A DNA stretch of 64,000 nucleotides, taken from contig NZ_JBHEEH010000008.1 of NCBI RefSeq assembly GCF_041929845.1, forward strand, positions 70,167 to 134,166, in the 5' to 3' direction. A model generated the notes under the pieces. The model was not told the origin of the DNA, ran no database searches, and saw only the letters and a program-made list of their open reading frames with translations. Each line of letters starts with the position of its first letter. Position 1 is the stretch's first letter. The position numbers were made by a program, and so were the translations under genes. Shown here piece by piece: positions 1 through 9,400 of this stretch. The stretch is from Paenochrobactrum pullorum (GTDB lineage: Bacteria; Pseudomonadota; Alphaproteobacteria; Rhizobiales; Rhizobiaceae).

Positions 1-1356
1 GGCCGGTATCACCTCGCCTGCATGCCCCAAGGATGTGGCAGGCACGTGCTTGTTACGCCATTCACACAAAGCATAAACGCGGGTTTTATAAACATCCTTT
101 ATCGGATTGAAACCGCCATTCATGTCGCCATAAAGGGTCGCATAGCCAACAGCCATTTCCGACTTATTACCGGTGGTCATCACCATTGAGCCAAACTTAT
201 TCGACAGCGCCATCAAAATGGTACCGCGCGCGCGGCTTTGCAGGTTTTCCTCCGTAACATCGCTTTCTGTTCCAGCAAAGAGCGGAGAAAGCGCGCTTAA
301 GAAACCTTCAACCGGTTCGGCAATCGGCACAATATCATAACGGCAGCCCAACGCCTTGGCGCAATCGGCAGCATCTTTTAAGGATTCTTCCGTGGTATAA
401 CGATAGGGAAGCATAATACCGCGCACACGATCAGCCCCAAGCGCATCAACTGCAATGGCAGCACAAATGGCTGAATCGACACCACCGGAAAGCCCGAGGA
501 TCACATCCTTGAAACCATTTTTATTGACGTAATCGCGCAAGCCCAGCATACAAGCTGTGTAATCAGCTTCCAAATCATCCGGCAGCGTTGCAATGTTATT
601 GCTTGTACAAACCCAGCCATCTTCGCCGCGTGCCCATTCTGTCACGGTTATTTGCTCTTCAAACTGCGGCATTTGCAATACTAGCGAGCGATCAGCATTG
701 AAGATAAACGAGCCGCCATCATAAACCAGCTCATCTTGTCCACCAACCTGATTGGCATAAATCAGTGGCAGACCGGTCTCGATCACCTGGCGCAACACAA
801 CCTGATGACGCATTTCTAATTTATCACGCTGATAAGGCGAACCATTGGGCACCAGCAGCAGTTCTGCGCCACTTTCACACAAGGTTTCGGCCACGCCGAG
901 ATCACCCCAAATATCCTCGCAAATCGGAATACCAATGCGGATACCGCGGAAATTGACCGGCCCCGGCAGTTCACCACTGGCAAAAACGCGTTCTTCGTCA
1001 AATTCGTCGTAATTAGGCAAATCAACCTTAAACCGTTCGGCAATGATTTCGCCACCATCCAACACAACAACCGCATTATAAAGTTTGCCATCACGCAAAA
1101 GCGGCATGCCAATGATAACACCAGCGCCTTGATCGGCGGTATCTGCGGCAAGTTCTTTAACCGCCTTCTCACAAGCAGCAACAAAGCTTGGGCGCAACAC
1201 CAAATCTTCCGGCGAATAGCCACTGATGAACATTTCAGTAAACAGCACAAGATCAGCACCGGCAGAGACAGCCTGTGCCCGTGCAGCACGCGCTTTTGCC
1301 AAATTTCCGGCAATATCACCTAAAACAGGATTGAGCTGTGCAATCGCAATTCGCAT
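1..1356 (-). CDS. nadE: Glutamine-dependent NAD+ synthetase (partial, C-terminus beyond left edge)
   Basis: Makes NAD+ from deamido-NAD+, ATP and glutamine in the cytoplasm. The frame is open from ATG at 1356 to the window edge (452 codons; the family is usually about 550-560). The N-terminal half is a nitrilase-type glutaminase domain starting MRIAIAQLNP, with the conserved CEDIWGD around the nucleophile cysteine. The C-terminal half is the synthetase domain with the ATP-binding P-loop SGGVDSA near residue 290 and the downstream TTGNKSE motif. A second ATG lies directly upstream (1359). The last roughly 100 residues are missing only because the window ends. Identification is firm from the motifs. 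Confidence 0.93.
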   Translation of the reverse strand, partial: MRIAIAQLNPVLGDIAGNLAKARAARAQAVSAGADLVLFTEMFISGYSPEDLVLRPSFVAACEKAVKELAADTADQGAGVIIGMPLLRDGKLYNAVVVLDGGEIIAERFKVDLPNYDEFDEERVFASGELPGPVNFRGIRIGIPICEDIWGDLGVAETLCESGAELLLVPNGSPYQRDKLEMRHQVVLRQVIETGLPLIYANQVGGQDELVYDGGSFIFNADRSLVLQMPQFEEQITVTEWARGEDGWVCTSNNIATLPDDLEADYTACMLGLRDYVNKNGFKDVILGLSGGVDSAICAAIAVDALGADRVRGIMLPYRYTTEESLKDAADCAKALGCRYDIVPIAEPVEGFLSALSPLFAGTESDVTEENLQSRARGTILMALSNKFGSMVMTTGNKSEMAVGYATLYGDMNGGFNPIKDVYKTRVYALCEWRNKHVPATSLGHAGEVIPA

Positions 1357-1466
1357 CATGGCAGGATTCTCATCAATGTGACTCATGAGAAAGCTTTACC
1401 CCGCGCGTGCTATGGATGCAATTGTCAGCAACCGCCATTAGCCCAAAAGACGATATGTGCCGTCTT

Positions 1467-1820
1467 TCAGTTCAACCAATAGGTATTGATCAACACATAG
1501 CCCCAAATGGTTGCTGCAACGATAATCGCAATCAGCACAGCCAGCGAACCGGCATCTTTGGCAACCTGAATATTCTTGTTAAAATCGGTAGTGACAGCAT
1601 CGCAGGCAGCTTCTATAGCTGTATTGATTATTTCAACCAATAATACCAACAGAACGGCGCCAATAAGCACTAAAAATGTTAAAAAGCTTGGCGCCAGAAA
1701 AAACGCCACTGGTAAAGCGATCAGCAATAAAACCAATTCCTGTTGCACAGCCTTTTCATGGCGCGCCATATGGCTCAGTGCTCTGATTGAATTGATAAAG
1801 GCCAGATAAATACGACGCAT
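1467..1820 (-). CDS. dgkA: Diacylglycerol kinase DgkA
   Basis: Small inner-membrane kinase that phosphorylates diacylglycerol to phosphatidic acid, recycling lipid from membrane-derived glucan synthesis. The 117 residues fit the family (about 120). The family signature is clear: EIINTAIEAACDAV at about residues 63-76, then AKDAGSLAV at 87-95. Three hydrophobic segments lie at about 27-43, 45-62 and 93-113. It is transcribed toward nadE, about 110 bp away. A small inverted repeat (1446-1467) overlaps its stop codon and may act as a weak terminator. Confidence 0.93.
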   Translation of the reverse strand: MRRIYLAFINSIRALSHMARHEKAVQQELVLLLIALPVAFFLAPSFLTFLVLIGAVLLVLLVEIINTAIEAACDAVTTDFNKNIQVAKDAGSLAVLIAIIVAATIWGYVLINTYWLN

Positions 1821-1934
1821 TGCTCATCCGTTTTGCGAAATTCAAACTGGTCTTTAGCCGAAAGAACCCGATCAAGCCAAGTTGATAATCTGGGTTTGAA
1901 GCGAATATGTCAGGAAACCAAGATTTTTACATAG

Positions 1935-1967
1935 AAAAAAGGCGGAAAACTCATTTTCCGCCTTTCC
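1935..1967 (-). terminator. Rho-independent terminator of DAHP synthase
   Basis: A perfect 12-bp inverted repeat (AAAGGCGGAAAA / TTTTCCGCCTTT, 4-nt loop) is followed on the minus strand by a run of T. It begins 8 bp past the stop of the DAHP synthase gene. Confidence 0.85.
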
Positions 1968-1974
1968 AGATATT

Positions 1975-3354
1975 TTAAGCAGTTGCTGCTCTGGCAACCG
2001 GATTGGCGTCGCGTTCATTTTTCAGAAGCTCTGCGAGCAAGAATGCCAGTTCAATGGCCTGATCTGCATTGAGGCGCGGGTCGCAATGGGTGTGATAGCG
2101 GTCAGACAGATCATCAGCAGAAATCGCGCGCGCACCACCGGTGCATTCAGTTACATTCTTACCGGTCATTTCGATATGAATACCACCCGGATGAGTACCT
2201 TCTGCCTGATGGATGGCAAAGAAGTTTTCCACTTCTTTGAGAACACGATCAAACGGACGGGTCTTGTAACCGCCGGCACTGATTGTATTGCCATGCATCG
2301 GATCACAAGACCAAACAACCTTGCGGCCTTCACGCTCGACAGCACGGATAAGGTTCGGCAAATGGTCACCCACTTTATCATAACCAAAACGGGCAATCAG
2401 TGTCAGACGGCCAGCTTCGTTTTCCGGATTGAGAAGATCAATCAGACGCAACAAATCATCCGGCTGCAAGGAAGGCCCGCATTTCAGACCGAGCGGGTTT
2501 TTAATGCCGCGGCAATATTCGATATGGGCATGATCGGCCTGACGGGTACGGTCACCAATCCAGATCATATGGCCGGATGTGCCATACCAATCACCGGAGG
2601 TGGAATCCACACGGGTCAAAGCTTCTTCATAGCCCAAAAGCAGTGCTTCATGGCTGGTATAGAAATCAGTTTCACGAAGATTACGCTGAGCATCGGCATT
2701 AATACCAATAGCCTTCATGAAGTTCATCGTATCAGAAATACGATTAGCCAGAGCCGCATAACGCTCGCCTTGCGGGCTGTTGCCGACAAAACCAAGCATC
2801 CATTGATGTACGTTTTCCAGATTGGCATAACCGCCTTGTGCGAAAGCACGAAGCAGGTTGAGTGTCGCAGCTGACTGGCGGTATGCCATGTCCTGACGCA
2901 TTGGGTCAGGGATACGCGATGCACTGTCAAAACCGATACCATTGATAATGTCGCCGCGGTATGAAGGCAGCTCAACATCATTCAATGTTTCGAAATCGGA
3001 TGAACGCGGCTTGGCAAATTGACCGGCAATACGGCCAACTTTTACAACCGGCTTGGAAGCACCAAAAGTAAGCACGACAGCCATTTGCAAAAAGACGCGG
3101 AAAAAGTCACGGATATTATCCGCGCCATGTTCAGCAAAACTTTCTGCGCAATCGCCACCCTGCAATAGAAATGCACGTCCCTCGGCAACATCTGCCAACT
3201 GGTCTTTTAGCTTACGTGCTTCGCCTGCAAAAACTAAGGGTGGATAACTACGAAGACGGTTTTCGACATCAGCCAAAGCCTGTGCATCCGGATAAGACGG
3301 CACTTGCTTGATTGGCATGTTTCTCCAGGAATGTGGGGTCCAGTTCTTCGTCAT
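1975..3354 (-). CDS. Class II 3-deoxy-7-phosphoheptulonate (DAHP) synthase
   Basis: First step of the shikimate pathway: condenses phosphoenolpyruvate with erythrose-4-phosphate. The 459-residue length and sequence are those of the plant-like (type II) enzyme, not the E. coli AroFGH type. Visible family features are WTPHSWRN at the N-terminus, LLQGGDCAESF with the metal-binding cysteine near residue 67, WIGDRTRQ, and CDPMHGN plus the EMTGKNVTECTGG block in the C-terminal half. ATG at 3354 follows an AGGTG ribosome site. It is a single gene with its own terminator; the 170 bp upstream hold no gene. Confidence 0.95.
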   Translation of the reverse strand: MTKNWTPHSWRNMPIKQVPSYPDAQALADVENRLRSYPPLVFAGEARKLKDQLADVAEGRAFLLQGGDCAESFAEHGADNIRDFFRVFLQMAVVLTFGASKPVVKVGRIAGQFAKPRSSDFETLNDVELPSYRGDIINGIGFDSASRIPDPMRQDMAYRQSAATLNLLRAFAQGGYANLENVHQWMLGFVGNSPQGERYAALANRISDTMNFMKAIGINADAQRNLRETDFYTSHEALLLGYEEALTRVDSTSGDWYGTSGHMIWIGDRTRQADHAHIEYCRGIKNPLGLKCGPSLQPDDLLRLIDLLNPENEAGRLTLIARFGYDKVGDHLPNLIRAVEREGRKVVWSCDPMHGNTISAGGYKTRPFDRVLKEVENFFAIHQAEGTHPGGIHIEMTGKNVTECTGGARAISADDLSDRYHTHCDPRLNADQAIELAFLLAELLKNERDANPVARAATA

Positions 3355-3523
3355 GTTAACACCTGTTATAAAAATTCGTAAACTTTTACGAACTCAAGTC
3401 CTCCTTTCACGAAAGCCCGAAGCTCTTCTCCGGGCGCGCGTGATTGTGCTGATATAGTCTAAAGACACAACATATACCAGCGCAATTCGTAACAGCTTGA
3501 TATTTTGAGGCGTGAGCTTTGCC

Positions 3524-4915
3524 TTAAATACGTTTGCCGTTTACTACCCGATAAGTCGGGCTATACATGGTAACAAACTCTTCGGCGGCTGACGGGTGTA
3601 CAGCCATAGTACGATCAAAATCATCCTTTGAAGCTCCCGCTTTCAAAGCAATGCCGATGAGCTGCGCCATTTCACCGGCATCCGACCCCAAAATATGAGC
3701 GCCGAGCACTTTGCGGCTCTTACCATCCACCACCAGCTTCATCAGCATTTTATCAGCGCGCCCCGACAAAGTGTTCTTCATCGGACGGAAATGCGCGCGG
3801 TAAATTTCAACCTCTTCGTAATGCTTGATCGCCTCGTCTTCCGACATGCCCACTGTGCCGATTTCCGGCTGCGAAAAAACAACCGTCGGGATCAATTCAT
3901 GATCCGGCCGTGTCGGATTGTCCTTATAGACCGTCTCAAGGAAACACATCGCTTCATGAATGGCGACAGGTGTCAGCTGAACACGGTCAGTCACATCGCC
4001 CACAGCATAAATATGTGGCTGCGTTGTGCTTGAATATTCATCAACAATCACCGCACCATGATCACCCTTGGCTAACTTCACGCCAGCTTTATCAAGGCCG
4101 ACGCCCTCGCTATTGGGCAGGCGGCCAATCGCAAGCATTGCCTGATCGACACTCAGTGTTTCGCCATTAGACAATTCAACAGCCAAGCGATCACCTTCTT
4201 TGCGTACCGCATCGAAGACGGTTTCCGTCACAATGCGAATGCCTTTGGCAGTCATTGCCTCAGCCAAAAGGACACGCAGATCATGATCGAAGCGCGAAAG
4301 AATTTCTTTGCCGCGATAAACAAGCGTTGTTTCAACACCTAACCCATGGAAGATATTGGCAAATTCGACCGCAATATATCCGCCACCCGAAATCACAATG
4401 GATTTCGGCAGTTTGGCCAAATCAAAAGCTTCATCGGAGCTGATGCAATATTCATGCCCCGGCATTGATGTGTTACGGTTTACACGCCCACCGGTCGCAA
4501 CCAAAATACGCTCAGCCGTCACACGCTGACCGGTGCTTTTCAGCTCAATCGTATGTGCATCAACCAGTACTGCCCGGCTTTCGAAAATATCGACTTTGGA
4601 GCCTTCCAAGCCTTTACGATAAAGACCTTCCAGACGGGTGATCTCTTTTTCCTTGGCATCCACAAGCTTGCGCCAATCAAATGTGCTTTTTCCCACGCTC
4701 CAGCCATAGCCGACAGCATCTTCAAAGCTTTCAGCAAATTGTGAGGCATAAACATAGAGTTTTTTCGGCACGCAACCGCGTATCACGCAGGTACCGCCCA
4801 TGCGATATTCTTCTGCAAGACCAACCCGCTTGCCCATAGCCCCTGCCAATCGCCCTGCCCGCACACCGCCGGAACCGCCGCCGATAACAAACAGATCATA
4901 ATCATAGGTCGCCAT
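3524..4915 (-). CDS. gor: Glutathione-disulfide reductase
   Basis: NADPH-dependent flavoenzyme that keeps glutathione reduced in the cytoplasm. The start at 4915 (MATYDYDLF) is preferred over an in-frame ATG at 4942 because GGAG lies 7 nt before it and the protein then begins at the FAD-binding strand. FAD motif IGGGSGG is at residues 11-17, the redox pair GGTCVIRGCVP (C43, C48) at 40-50, an NADPH-binding GGGYIAVEFA in the middle, ATGG and AVGD typical of the disulfide reductase family, and the catalytic HPSAAEE near the C-terminus. The 463-residue length is normal. The 330 bp to the Nudix gene carry divergent upstream regions only. Confidence 0.95.
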   Translation of the reverse strand: MATYDYDLFVIGGGSGGVRAGRLAGAMGKRVGLAEEYRMGGTCVIRGCVPKKLYVYASQFAESFEDAVGYGWSVGKSTFDWRKLVDAKEKEITRLEGLYRKGLEGSKVDIFESRAVLVDAHTIELKSTGQRVTAERILVATGGRVNRNTSMPGHEYCISSDEAFDLAKLPKSIVISGGGYIAVEFANIFHGLGVETTLVYRGKEILSRFDHDLRVLLAEAMTAKGIRIVTETVFDAVRKEGDRLAVELSNGETLSVDQAMLAIGRLPNSEGVGLDKAGVKLAKGDHGAVIVDEYSSTTQPHIYAVGDVTDRVQLTPVAIHEAMCFLETVYKDNPTRPDHELIPTVVFSQPEIGTVGMSEDEAIKHYEEVEIYRAHFRPMKNTLSGRADKMLMKLVVDGKSRKVLGAHILGSDAGEMAQLIGIALKAGASKDDFDRTMAVHPSAAEEFVTMYSPTYRVVNGKRI

Positions 4916-5245
4916 AGTCAAACTCCACATTTTTTTGCTCATTGCTGCATATATAATAATGTTGCATTCAGCAAATTACATCACCAGCCTTTTTTGTTGT
5001 CAAAACGCGGACTTCCGCCACCGCCCACCGTTATAATTTAGCCATATTAATGACTTAACTGTAATAATATCTGATTTGAAGATATTATTCTTCGATGATA
5101 TTCGCATTCATTAAAAGGTCGTGATGCAATTGCATATTCATTTGCAATAGTGGAAAATTGGCCAGTCAGGTTACAGTAACGGAACGAGCAGACTATTGTT
5201 ATTTTAGCGAATCGTCCCACTATAAAAATAAAGAGAATATTCGCC

Positions 5246-5743
5246 ATGAACATATTTGCTCCCGATAGTGTGGTTACCCAAAAAAAAATAATGCTGCCAA
5301 ATGGCCGCTTGCAACAAGTGGCGGCTTTGGTATGGCGCATTGAAAATGGTGAACTGCAATTGCTCACCATTACCAGCCGTGGCACAGGTCGCTGGATCAT
5401 ACCTAAGGGCTGGCCGCAAACAGGGCGCACTTTAGCTCGCACTGCCATGCGCGAGGCTTTTGAAGAAGCCGGCATTCGCGGCGTGATTGATCCCATCCCT
5501 GTCGGCACTTATGATTATCAAAAATATGATATGCCACCCGAAGCTATCAGCAGCTTTACAGTTGCTGTTTATGCCGTTGCTTTCACTGAACAGCTGGATA
5601 AATGGCCGGAGCGTGGCGAACGCATATTAGATTGGGTTTCGCCAGACGTGGCAGCTGATCGGGTTGAAGAGCCGGAATTGAAGAAATTGATCCTTGGTTT
5701 TGCGCCACAATTATCGCCCTCGATCACCTCAGGCGAACAATAA
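5246..5743 (+). CDS. Nudix hydrolase
   Basis: A 165-residue Nudix-fold protein that probably hydrolyses a nucleoside diphosphate-linked substrate; which one cannot be told. The Nudix box spans about residues 55-77 and ends REAFEEAGI as in the family, but the first conserved glutamate (G-x5-E) is arginine here (R61). The catalytic REUXEE core is intact. It starts with ATG after an AAAGAGAAT-like ribosome site. A terminator-like inverted repeat follows about 20 bp after the stop. Confidence 0.85.
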   Translation: MNIFAPDSVVTQKKIMLPNGRLQQVAALVWRIENGELQLLTITSRGTGRWIIPKGWPQTGRTLARTAMREAFEEAGIRGVIDPIPVGTYDYQKYDMPPEAISSFTVAVYAVAFTEQLDKWPERGERILDWVSPDVAADRVEEPELKKLILGFAPQLSPSITSGEQ

Positions 5744-5761
5744 TAACAGTAGGATTATATC

Positions 5762-5788
5762 AATGAAGCTGGTTGAACCAGCTTCATT
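5762..5788 (+). terminator. Inverted repeat, probable terminator of the Nudix gene
   Basis: A 12-bp perfect inverted repeat (AATGAAGCTGGT / ACCAGCTTCATT) with a 3-nt loop lies just past the Nudix stop. The T run after it is short, so termination is likely but not certain. Confidence 0.55.
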
Positions 5789-6422
5789 TCCGGCTTTGTC
5801 TGATTTGCAAGGTCGTGGCCGCCATTTTTTATTTTCTCCCCACTATCCACATTTTTTCGATTACCTATCCACAATATCTAGTGCACGTTAGTTTAATTTA
5901 AACCAATGCTTGACCCTTGGCGCCGAGTCATCTTTATAAAGAAGTAGTTGGGTATCCAGTGATTTGCCGGGCGTATTCATCTTCCGGCCGTTCTTTCACA
6001 GACATAAATAATTTCAATCGAAAATAGGTGCCCAAAAGTGCTGTTCTCGAAATGATATTTCATGTCTGCATTTTGTCATGCAGATGAAAAACTTTCTTTG
6101 CATGAGCATAATTTGATGTAAGAACACGCTGGACACGCTACATCTTGTGTGCGTAAACTAATTAGACACAATTTGATGTAATAATCAGTGTCGAGTCATT
6201 TTCCGCATACCGTGTATGGCTTATTATGAAAACCGTTTGCAACCGCATCTGCATTCAAACGTTTTTCACAATGAGAATGCGCTTCTCTCGTTTTTTCAAC
6301 GGAGAACGTTCAGCAAAATTCTATGGTTACAACTTGCAAAAGTGGTAACCGACAGCAGTTCAAAACCTTGAATTTCACAGGAAGCATTGAAGCTCCTGTA
6401 TCAACCGCATGACACACAAGCC
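5789..6422 (+). promoter_or_regulatory. Long upstream region of nrdJ, no gene seen
   Basis: About 630 bp without a convincing reading frame. It holds a promoter-like pair TTGACC (5910-5915) and TTTATA (5933-5938) with 17-bp spacing. A 12-bp direct repeat AATTTGATGTAA occurs twice at a 60-bp period (6110-6121 and 6170-6181). I saw no B12-box sequence, so a cobalamin riboswitch is not supported. The repeats may bind a regulator of nrdJ; that is inference. Confidence 0.4.
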
Positions 6423-6438
6423 ACACTATATATAGCGC
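6423..6438 (+). promoter_or_regulatory. NrdR box upstream of nrdJ
   Basis: ACACTATATATAGCGC fits the published NrdR consensus (acaCwAtATaTwGtgt) with the CTATATATAG core intact. It lies 30 bp before the nrdJ start chosen here. NrdR is the zinc/ATP-cone repressor of ribonucleotide reductase genes. Boxes normally come in pairs; I see only one clear copy. Confidence 0.7.
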
Positions 6439-6467
6439 TGTGGCACACAAGAAGTTGGATGGGACAG

Positions 6468-9400
6468 ATGAAGATCGAACGTCGTTTTACCAAAGAAGGC
6501 CAGTCGGCATATGCAGAAATAGTATTTCGCACGGCCACCAGTGAGATCAAAAACCCTGATGGTTCGGTTGTGTTCCGTCTTGAAAACATCAATGTTCCGG
6601 CGCAGTTCAGTCAGGTTGCTGCCGACATTCTGGCACAAAAATATTTCCGCAAAGCCGGTGTTCCTGCCAAGCTCAAAAAAGTTGAAGAAAACTCCGTCCC
6701 TTCATGGTTGTGGCGCTCGGTTGCTGATGAAACCGCTTTGGCCCAATTGCCGGAATCAGAGCGCTACGGCTCCGAAATGGATGCTTGTCAGGTTTTCGAT
6801 CGCCTGGCTGGCACATGGACCTATTGGGGCTGGAAAGGCGGCTATTTCAACTCTGAAGAAGACGCTTTGGCATTCCGTGATGAACTGGCTTACATGCTGG
6901 CAACCCAACGCGTGGCGCCAAACTCACCACAATGGTTCAACACCGGTCTGCATTGGGCTTATGGCATCGATGGTCCGGGTCAGGGTCACTATTATGTCGA
7001 TTGGAAAACCGGCAAACTGACCAAGTCAAAATCCGCTTACGAACATCCGCAGCCGCATGCTTGCTTCATTCAGTCCGTTGCCGATGATCTCGTCAATGAA
7101 GGCGGTATCATGGATCTTTGGGTTCGTGAAGCACGTCTGTTCAAATATGGCTCCGGCACCGGTTCCAACTTCTCACATTTGCGCGGTGCAGGTGAAAGCC
7201 TCTCCGGCGGCGGTCGTTCATCCGGTCTGATGAGCTTCCTCAAAATCGGCGACCGTGCAGCGGGAGCGATCAAATCAGGCGGCACCACACGTCGTGCAGC
7301 CAAAATGGTTGTCGTTGATGTCGACCATCCGGATATTGAAGAATATATCGACTGGAAAGTGAAAGAAGAGCAGAAAGTTGCGGCTCTCGTCACCGGTTCC
7401 AAGATCGTCAAACAGCACCTTTCCGCCATTATGAAAGCCTGCATCAATTGCGAGGCTGACAATAATGATTGTTTTGATCCGGCCAAAAACCCTGCTTTGA
7501 AGCGCGAAATCAAGCTGGCCAAGAAAAATCATGTACCTGAAAACTATATCGGTCGCGTCATCCAGTTTGCGCGGCAGGGTTACACGGACATTCAGTTCAA
7601 GACCTACGATACGGATTGGGATTCAGAAGCTTATCTGACCGTTTCCGGTCAGAACTCCAACAACTCCGTATCCTTACAAGACGGCTTCTTGCAAGCTGTT
7701 GAAAATGACGGTGACTGGAACCTGACTGCACGCAAAGACGGCAGCACCATCAAAACCCTCAAGGCACGCGAATTGTGGGATAAAATCGGCTATGCTGCAT
7801 GGGCATCGGCTGATCCGGGTCTGCATTACAACACCACAATGAATGACTGGCACACCTGCCCTGCCGAAGGTCCGATCCGCGCATCCAACCCTTGCTCGGA
7901 ATATATGTTCCTTGATGATACAGCCTGTAATCTGGCTTCCATCAACTTGCTGACCTATCGTAATGCAGACGGCACATTCGACATCAATGCCTATGAACAC
8001 ACAGCCCGCCTGTGGACCATTGTGCTTGAAATTTCGGTAATGATGGCGCAGTTCCCGTCCAAGGAAATTGCTACCCGTTCTTATGAATATCGCACATTGG
8101 GCTTGGGCTTTGCCAATATTGGCGGGCTTTTGATGACCTCCGGTATTCCTTATGATTCAGACGAAGGTCGCGCTATTTGCGGCGCCTTGACAGCAATCAT
8201 GACCGGTATTTCTTACGCAACCTCGGCTGAAATGGCGAAAGAACTGGGTGCATTCCCGTCTTATGAACCAAATGCTGAAAATATGCTGCGCGTTATCCGC
8301 AACCATCGTTTGGCAGCCCATGGCGAAACAGAAGGCTATGAAGGCCTCTCCGTCAATCCGGTTGCCCTTATTGCACAAGATTGCCCTGAACAGGCACTGA
8401 TTACCCATGCACGTGCTGCTTGGGACAAAGCTTTGGAATTGGGCGAAAAACACGGCTACCGCAATGCGCAAGCCACCGTTATTGCACCAACAGGTACCAT
8501 TGGTCTGGTGATGGATTGCGACACCACCGGTATTGAACCTGACTTTGCTTTGGTGAAGTTCAAAAAGCTTGCCGGCGGCGGTTACTTCAAAATCATCAAC
8601 CGTGCAGTGCCGGAAGCTTTGCGCACCCTCGGCTATGCTGAAAACCAGATCGCTGAAATAGAAGCATATGCAGTCGGTCACGGCAATCTCAATCAGGCAC
8701 CGGGCGTCAATCCTTCCGCCTTGCGCGCCAAAGGCTTTACCGATGAGAAGATTGCCGCGCTCAATGCAGCTTTGGCCAGCGCTTTCGACATCAAATTTGC
8801 CTTTAACAAATGGACACTCGGCGAAGATTTCTGCAAAGATGTTTTGAAGCTTACTGATGAACAACTCAATGATTTCTCCTTTGAAATCCTGCCTGCAATG
8901 GGCTTTTCCAAGAGCGATATTGAAGCCGCCAATGTTCATATTTGTGGAGCGATGACACTTGAAGGCGCGCCTTTCCTCAAGGAAGAGCACTATCCTGTTT
9001 TCGATTGCGCTAATGCTTGCGGTAAAATCGGCAAGCGTTACCTGTCGGTTGAAAGTCACATCCGCATGATGGCTGCCGCCCAGCCTTTCATCTCCGGTGC
9101 GATTTCCAAAACCATCAACATGCCGAATGAAGCAACCGTGGAAGATTGCAAGAATGCTTACATGCTTTCATGGAAGCTGGCATTGAAAGCCAACGCGCTT
9201 TACCGTGATGGTTCCAAGCTGTCACAGCCATTGAATGCATCGCTGATTGCAGATGAAGACGACGAAGATGATGCACTGGAAAACCTGATTGAAGCACCGG
9301 CAGCAGCACGTGCTGTTCAGGTCACAGAACGCATCATTGAAAAAGTAGTCGAAAAGGTTGTGCATCAACGCGATAAAATGCCGAACCGCCGTCAGGGTTA

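Noticed and set aside
816..1319. Minus-strand 167-residue frame
   Set aside because: Shadow of nadE in another frame; no ribosome site or family features.
5789..6467. Cobalamin riboswitch before nrdJ
   Set aside because: B12-dependent reductase genes can have one, but I found no B12-box-like sequence in the leader.
8157..9059. Long minus-strand frame of 300 residues inside nrdJ
   Set aside because: Antisense shadow of a conserved gene; composition not protein-like.
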